From Sphagnum compactum (lineage: Eukaryota; Bryophyta; Sphagnopsida; Sphagnales), in the NCBI GenBank assembly GCA_965153455.1, contig OZ234502.1, positions 9,517,495-9,581,494 of the forward strand: a DNA stretch of 64,000 nucleotides, written 5' to 3'. Shown here in pieces: positions 58,420 through 64,000 of this stretch. The notes under the pieces are model-generated. The model saw only the letters and a list, made by a program, of their open reading frames with translations. It was not told the origin of the DNA and did not search any database. Made by a program: the position numbers and the translations under genes. Numbering within the stretch: position 1 is the stretch's first letter; every line of letters begins with the position of its first letter.

Positions 58420-61060
58420 GGAATTACGGCGCGTCAAGTCAAGTGTCCAGAGTAAGCCATGATGGTGCCATCGATTGTGCAACTTGGTCGGCCAGAGTGG
58501 GTGGGGACTACAATTGCGCAGGCGAAGAAGAAGCATCATGATCACGAAGTTCGTACCACACCGCAGCCCCTGTCCGCTGACTACATAACCACATTTTATT
58601 TTATTACTGTAACTGTATTTGAAAAGAGAGGAAATTTTTTAGTTCGCCAAATAAGTGCATGATCTGGTTCTAACAGACCACACTGGTTCTAACTTCCTGC
58701 CCTTATGTGATGATGGATTTGCTTCCCTCTTGAACATGTGCTCACCTTATAACCTTCATAGTTCTATGAGGGGCCGACACGGTTATCAACCCCTCCCTCT
58801 CTCATGGTTTGATACACACATATGCACGTCGCTTTCAATGGTGTGTCGTTCGGTTGGCTGTAGGTGCACGTATAGATCGTTTATTCTACTAGAAATGTAT
58901 CTACCAGTTCCTTCATGTTCCTTTCTGTTTTCCACCAATCCATGCTATAACCCCAATTTCAGCATTCCTTTCTTAACACTTCTATGTATCTATAATCTTG
59001 CCTTGAGTAGCAGCACTTGCTCCCTACATTATATAACATACATGAAAGGTCGTTACAAGTATCAAACAAAAGGAAATAAATGGAAGGACTTTTCTGTAGC
59101 ACGTTTCTAGTCACACCTAATGATTTGTTATTAAGTAATGCACTAATTCATTGTTGCATAGGGTACACATCCCTTCAATATGGAACAGTCCTTTTCTTGC
59201 TCTCTCAAGTATGCACATAGATCTTCTTAAGCTACGATCAATGTTCTTTTTGTTGGACTGGTTCTTCTAATTATGAATTTTGTGAAGTTCTATCACTCAT
59301 GTAGACTTGTCACACCTTCACAAACAATCACCCGCACATTTTTAGTGAAACTCAGTTTTGGCTGATGGTACATGGACTGATTATATGTTCAAAAGTTTTA
59401 GGAAAACAAAGCAGTAACCTTTACTTAGTGACAGGATGGTGACTCCACAAGGTGACAAAGTGGTAACTCCACAGGGTGATGCAACTTCCGGATGGGTCAA
59501 CAGACAATAATAAGAGCCCAAGAGTGTGTGGACTGTGGACCAGTGGTCGGCAGTTTTCACTTTTTTTTAGTAACTGTAGGGTCAGGTTCATGAAAACAAA
59601 AGATAAACCAGAATGATTTTTATTTTATTTTTTGAAGTTCCAAATATCTGGCCAGGGTACCAGATTTTTTTTGTAAAAACAATTATGCACTTCTTTACCT
59701 TGACAAGTTCTTACTTTTATGACTCAATTATATACAACTAATTCTTTAGAAACCTTTTTCAACATACTTGAGTTTCAGGGCTCTAGGTCAGGTATTGGCT
59801 CAGGTGGCTCTCAAGCTGCGGTTTTTTGCAGTTAGGGGTTTGACCTAAAGAGTGATAATCATGTTGGTTTGGGTTTTTTGGTGAGGACTAGTCTTTAAAA
59901 TATTTTCTTGCTTAAAGATGGGCTAGGCTGAAGCCCAGGTCATTTAGTTTAGACACCTCAACCTAGAATACATACCTAAATCACCAACCTTAAACTAGGG
60001 TTGATAGGTTGTAACAATAAGAATTTGATTTTCTCACTTTCACATTGAGGGGCAAAGTGCTTATTTTTGTACCAACTTACTTTTTTAATATGAAATAGAA
60101 TCATATTTTAATAAAGATTTTTTCTTAACTTATTTAAATGACTTACTCAACTTACAGTCTAATTCTAAACTATGTAAGGGTGCAAACACAATAAAATGAG
60201 TCACAAGGTGTGTCACAACTATTTAAAAGTATTATTTTATATTTTTGAAAAATCACAAGAAGAGCCTAATAAATTGAATTTTTAAATAAAAAACTTCAAA
60301 GTTTCATTACTTATAAAGTTTCATTGTTCAAAACTTGATATAAATTGATGATGTTTCAAAATTCCTTTTGCATGTTCAAAGCAATTGTCACAATGGTTTT
60401 TTTTTTTTTCAAACATCATTTTTCTTTATTAAATGTGCACCATTTTCTCTGAAAATTGAAGAGGAATTTAACATTGATGATTATAGAAGCAAAAGCACTT
60501 GAAATTGATCAAATTCATTTTTTAACGTATTTGAACATATTTATTTCAAATGCTTTTCATCTTAAAAATTATGAATTTTGAAAATGTGTTTTTAACAAAA
60601 GTTATTCATTTTTGTGTTATTCAAAATATAAATAATATAAACCAAGATATAATAAAAAATAATTATATTCAAAACACAATTGTAAGCCAGTATGAAAAAT
60701 ATAAAATTAGGAAAATCGACCAACACAAAAATGCTATATGTGTCAAATATAGTCATTGGAAAAGACTTTAACCTTGTAACCCATGGCTCCTTTTATTGCA
60801 TTTGCATGGTCCATAAATTAATTAGGGTTTGTCAAGTTACTTAGGAATATTTACGAAAACATTGTTTCACATTATGAAAAAATAAATGTTTTGGAACTAC
60901 GCTTGCAATTGGGTTTTAGTTGCAATTTTGAATTGTAGGGTCAAAACCCACTATTGGGGGGGCTAAGATTGTTGTCACATTGTACTATTTTTCAAGGGTC
61001 CCATGTTTGAAATTCAATCATGTCATTATTATAAAAGATTTCACAATGTTTTTTCATTAT
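58420..61060. other. intergenic DNA upstream of the second HMA gene, no gene supported
   Basis: A 151-codon plus frame at 58655-59110 (serine/cysteine-rich) has no known domain and no clear promoter or splice context. The DNA becomes AT-rich from about 59900. Frames at 60550-60771 and 60980-61204 are AT-driven. Confidence 0.4.
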
Positions 61061-61061
61061 G

Positions 61062-61827
61062 GGCATATTCACAATCAGGGTACCCAAAAGGATGGTCTAA
61101 TGGAAAAAAGACTGCAAAAGACTATTTTGGATTTTTATTACATTTATTATTTCACGATTATAGTGGATTGGTATATGATTATAACTAAAATGATGTCATG
61201 TTAATCTAATAAAAAAATCCAAAAATAAATTGGATATAATATTGATGTCTTTTTTAGTCATTTTCAACAATTTGAATCCTTGTTTTAATTGTAATTTTTG
61301 TTTTCAAGGAATCAAAATGAATGTATTAAACAATGCAATTGACTTCAATTTTTTTTCATGGATAAATAATGCATACATCTATGTTTGGCAATGTTTATTA
61401 ATGCATTTGATTAAATAATGTAGGATATAAGACTTTTGAAGGCTACATAATCCATTCTAAAAAGGCTACAAGCAAAAAAAATCCTTTTTTTCTCCATTTA
61501 ATTGATTTGTTCTATTCATTAGGCTTAGAATTTGTGGCCCCAAGTGCCAACAAAATGTGCAAGAAATTTTCATGCAAAGAAACATGTTAAGTTGTATATA
61601 AAAATTTATGTATTCATTTTTTGTAATTTTGGATTTTTAACAAAATATTTATGCATAATTACATATGCATGTGAAAAACCACCAGCACCATGAAAATTAT
61701 CATAATTTGGATTATCTAATATCTCTCACTTAAATTTATTCCATTTAGATTTTGTATTTGGAAAATAACAAAAACAAAATCCTTGAGTCATGTGGTGAAA
61801 AAGTGGTACCCTGATTGTGAATATGCC
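61062..61827. repeat. perfect 23-bp inverted repeat about 0.77 kb end to end
   Basis: GGCATATTCACAATCAGG... at 61062-61084 is exactly complementary to 61805-61827 (...CCTGATTGTGAATATGCC). A perfect 23-bp match in otherwise decayed AT-rich DNA points to the arms of a fairly young non-autonomous element or a recent inversion. The interior is AT-rich with no ORF of note, and flanking target duplications are not apparent. Confidence 0.55.
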
Positions 61828-64000
61828 TTTTTATGGTAGGTCAAAATTCAAATAAGTCAAATGCCAAATAAATTACACTTTTAAAATTCATATGATGTGA
61901 TGTTAGAATATATTTGTGCCAAAAAAATGTACATCACAATGTCCAAAACAATGCAAATATATTCAAGAAAAGATTGAAATGATGTTTAATATTCATAAAA
62001 TTTGTAATATCTATTAAACATTCTAATTCCATAAGATTAAAATAAATTTGTGAACCATATGAACAGTTTGATTATTATCATATATCAAATTGGTGTTTTT
62101 CAAGGCAATGATCATAAGTATGTGGTAAATTAACATTTTGACAAACAATCACTTTCAAATGGAAAATAACAAGATATGTGAGAAGAACCATTTTTTAAAT
62201 TTGGATTTCAAACATTTTTTGGTTGACTAATTCAAATCCAAACCTAGTTTATTCCAAAAAAAAAGGGGGCTCTTTTATACTACATATGCCATAAATATAC
62301 CCATTATTCTTTGAATTATATCTTTTTAAATTATTTATTTATTTCAAATTATATTAAATAAAATTAACTTTGTGAAAATTAATATATCAAACCCAAACAC
62401 CAAAAGTGAAACCTAAAATAATATTCAACATGTTTTGCAAATGTATATTTTATGCACATGTCATGAAATTACCCAAGTTGCCCCCCCCCCTTGGTGTGCT
62501 TTCACTTTACGATGACCATTTGCAACTCAAACTATTTTTACAACTTGAGTGTTATCAAACAAGTTGCAACAATACAACTAATCGTATATGAAATTGTAAA
62601 CATATGTAACTTGTGCAATTATGTTACAACTAGATCATTGTAATTACTATGCCACTACATTGTACTTTTGTAATTATTATGCCATTATGTTATAACTATT
62701 GTGCAACTATGTAAGCAACAATGTCTTGACATAGCAATGATGTGCTAACAAATCATCAATGACATTGCAATTCTAAATTTATTTTGATATTTCATATGTT
62801 TATTAATTTAATTTAGATCATTCAACTTAAGTCTAACAAAATGTTGACACATAGTGCCAAGGGTTAATAGGTAGGTAGGCTTAAAGTAGGTAGGCATTAT
62901 TATCTAAATTTCCTAGGTTAAAGTAGATAGGTAACTGGGCCTAAGTAGATTAGTATGTAGGTTTAGGCTAGGTAGGTAAATCATTTGGATAATTGTATTT
63001 TATTTTGGGTTTAACCTTTAGGACCAAACCTTCTTTTATTGGTTTATTCCAAATGTCACTTATATTTTATCACTCTTAGTGCATTTAGTTACATATTTTA
63101 CAAAGTTCTTGAAAAATAAAACAAACAATATGGGATTAAAAAATTAGTTGTAATTCATTTGCAACTACTATGAAACAAGCCAATGAGCAAACATTTAAAT
63201 TTCTAAAAAGTTTCAAATCCTAATACATTATCTTTTTGCTTCTCAAATGCAAAAGGTTAAAAAATAAACAAGGTCAATGTTTGGTCATTAGCCTGATTCA
63301 CACTTTAAGCTTTGACACATTCATCTTCTTTATGGCTTTTCTGTGTTATTTCTTTGCCTTTAAGACTCAAATAGTTAACATAGATATTAACTTGGCACAC
63401 TCATTGAATCATTGAAAATGAATAAAAAATAATGAAAATATAAGTTTTTTTTTAAATCATTTTTTAAATTCACATTTAAATGTGATTTTGACTTATTTTG
63501 TGTTTTTTCTATATTGTTTATTGCCTTTGGAATTGAAATACATAATGCAAAGTTTACCTTAGCACTCCCATGATGCTTTACATCACACAAAATAAACAAG
63601 AAACAATAAAGATTCAAAATTGTTTAATCATTGGCCAATAATTGATGATGGGTGAATCTACTTTAACATAATCTATCTACTAGACATATTAATTACTATA
63701 ATTCATTCAATATTTATTAATTAATAATATTAACCATTAATCTAGAATCTCTATACTAATGTATAATAATAACATCAATATTATTGTTATTTTTATTTTT
63801 ATTGTTAAAATTAAATAATACCTTAAGTTAACTATTAATTATTAACTTTTAATTATGATAGCCTAGATTAAAATTAGTATTATTGTTGGGTGCATTCATG
63901 GTTGGGGTACCATAATAGGAACCATGATGGACCAACCTTTTTGTCCTAGGTTTTGAATCCTAAAGCAAAGATTTTAAAAATGAATGTTTTGAAACATTAA
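61828..64000. other. AT-rich repeats, no gene
   Basis: 62850-62990 holds a GGTAGGTAGGC/CCTAGGTT block of the dispersed family. A run of C lies near 62481-62491. 62500-62780 repeats CAACTATGT/AACAAGTTGCAAC phrases. Frames at 62406-62591 and 63387-63617 have no motif. Confidence 0.45.

Noticed and set aside
58655-59110. 151-codon plus frame upstream of the second HMA gene
   Set aside because: Longest frame in its area, but no domain, homologous copy or splice context.

Overview
The window looks like a transposon-rich, AT-rich stretch of a land-plant nuclear genome. The signs are spliced genes with plant GT-AG introns, plant-type HMA (heavy-metal-associated) metallochaperone domains, a short TTTAGGG-type telomeric tract at about 44.46 kb, and decayed LTR retrotransposons, Helitron-like DNA and MITEs. 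A DNMT3-like methyltransferase and two unusual HMA genes would suit a non-seed plant or another large-genome lineage, but I cannot name the species. No rRNA, intact tRNA, CRISPR or prokaryotic features are seen.

Layout. 1-9 kb: AT-rich decayed repeats, including remnants of an unidentified coding repeat (6.4-7.7 kb) and tRNA-like/CCTAGG-rich repeats. 9.2-10.8 kb: less AT-rich, with one doubtful gene fragment. 13.8-15.5 and 19.3-20.4 kb: two large degenerate arrays whose repeat motif flips strand part-way. 20.58-20.94 kb: a MITE with 33-bp terminal inverted repeats. 24.1-25.3 kb: a fold-back element. 27-33 kb: GC-richer, mostly unassigned, with a possible organelle-derived patch at 32.6 kb. 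33.7-35.4 kb (+): a spliced HMA-domain gene with eight 22-residue repeats. 38.5-40.35 kb (-): a broken Helitron/Helentron-type fragment (PIF1-like helicase end plus endonuclease). 40.4-41.7 kb: a second copy of the unidentified coding repeat. 43.0-44.5 kb (+): an LTR/leader fragment. 46.58-53.67 kb (-): a 5'-truncated Ty3/gypsy element. 55.5-57.9 kb (-): a second HMA-domain gene, paralogous to the first and convergent with it. 58.5-64 kb: AT-rich repeats.

The main result is the Ty3/gypsy element. In its sense direction (minus strand) it reads: aspartic protease, DNMT3-like C5-cytosine methyltransferase, reverse transcriptase, RNase H, integrase, a basic/SH3-like tail, a PHD finger, a probable polypurine tract, and a 3' terminal region. 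It therefore carries both a DNA-methylation writer and a chromatin-reader-like module. Most premature stops in its coding track can be explained by single C-to-T or G-to-A changes, as expected if the element was itself heavily methylated. A 941-bp solo LTR with a 5-bp target duplication is nested in the integrase/PHD linker.

The two HMA genes share the same exon plan: an 18-nt first exon reading MMSMxE, a repeat-rich tyrosine/glutamine-rich exon containing LFYGD, and then an HMA domain split after its conserved glycine. They look like products of an inverted duplication now separated by about 20 kb of transposons.
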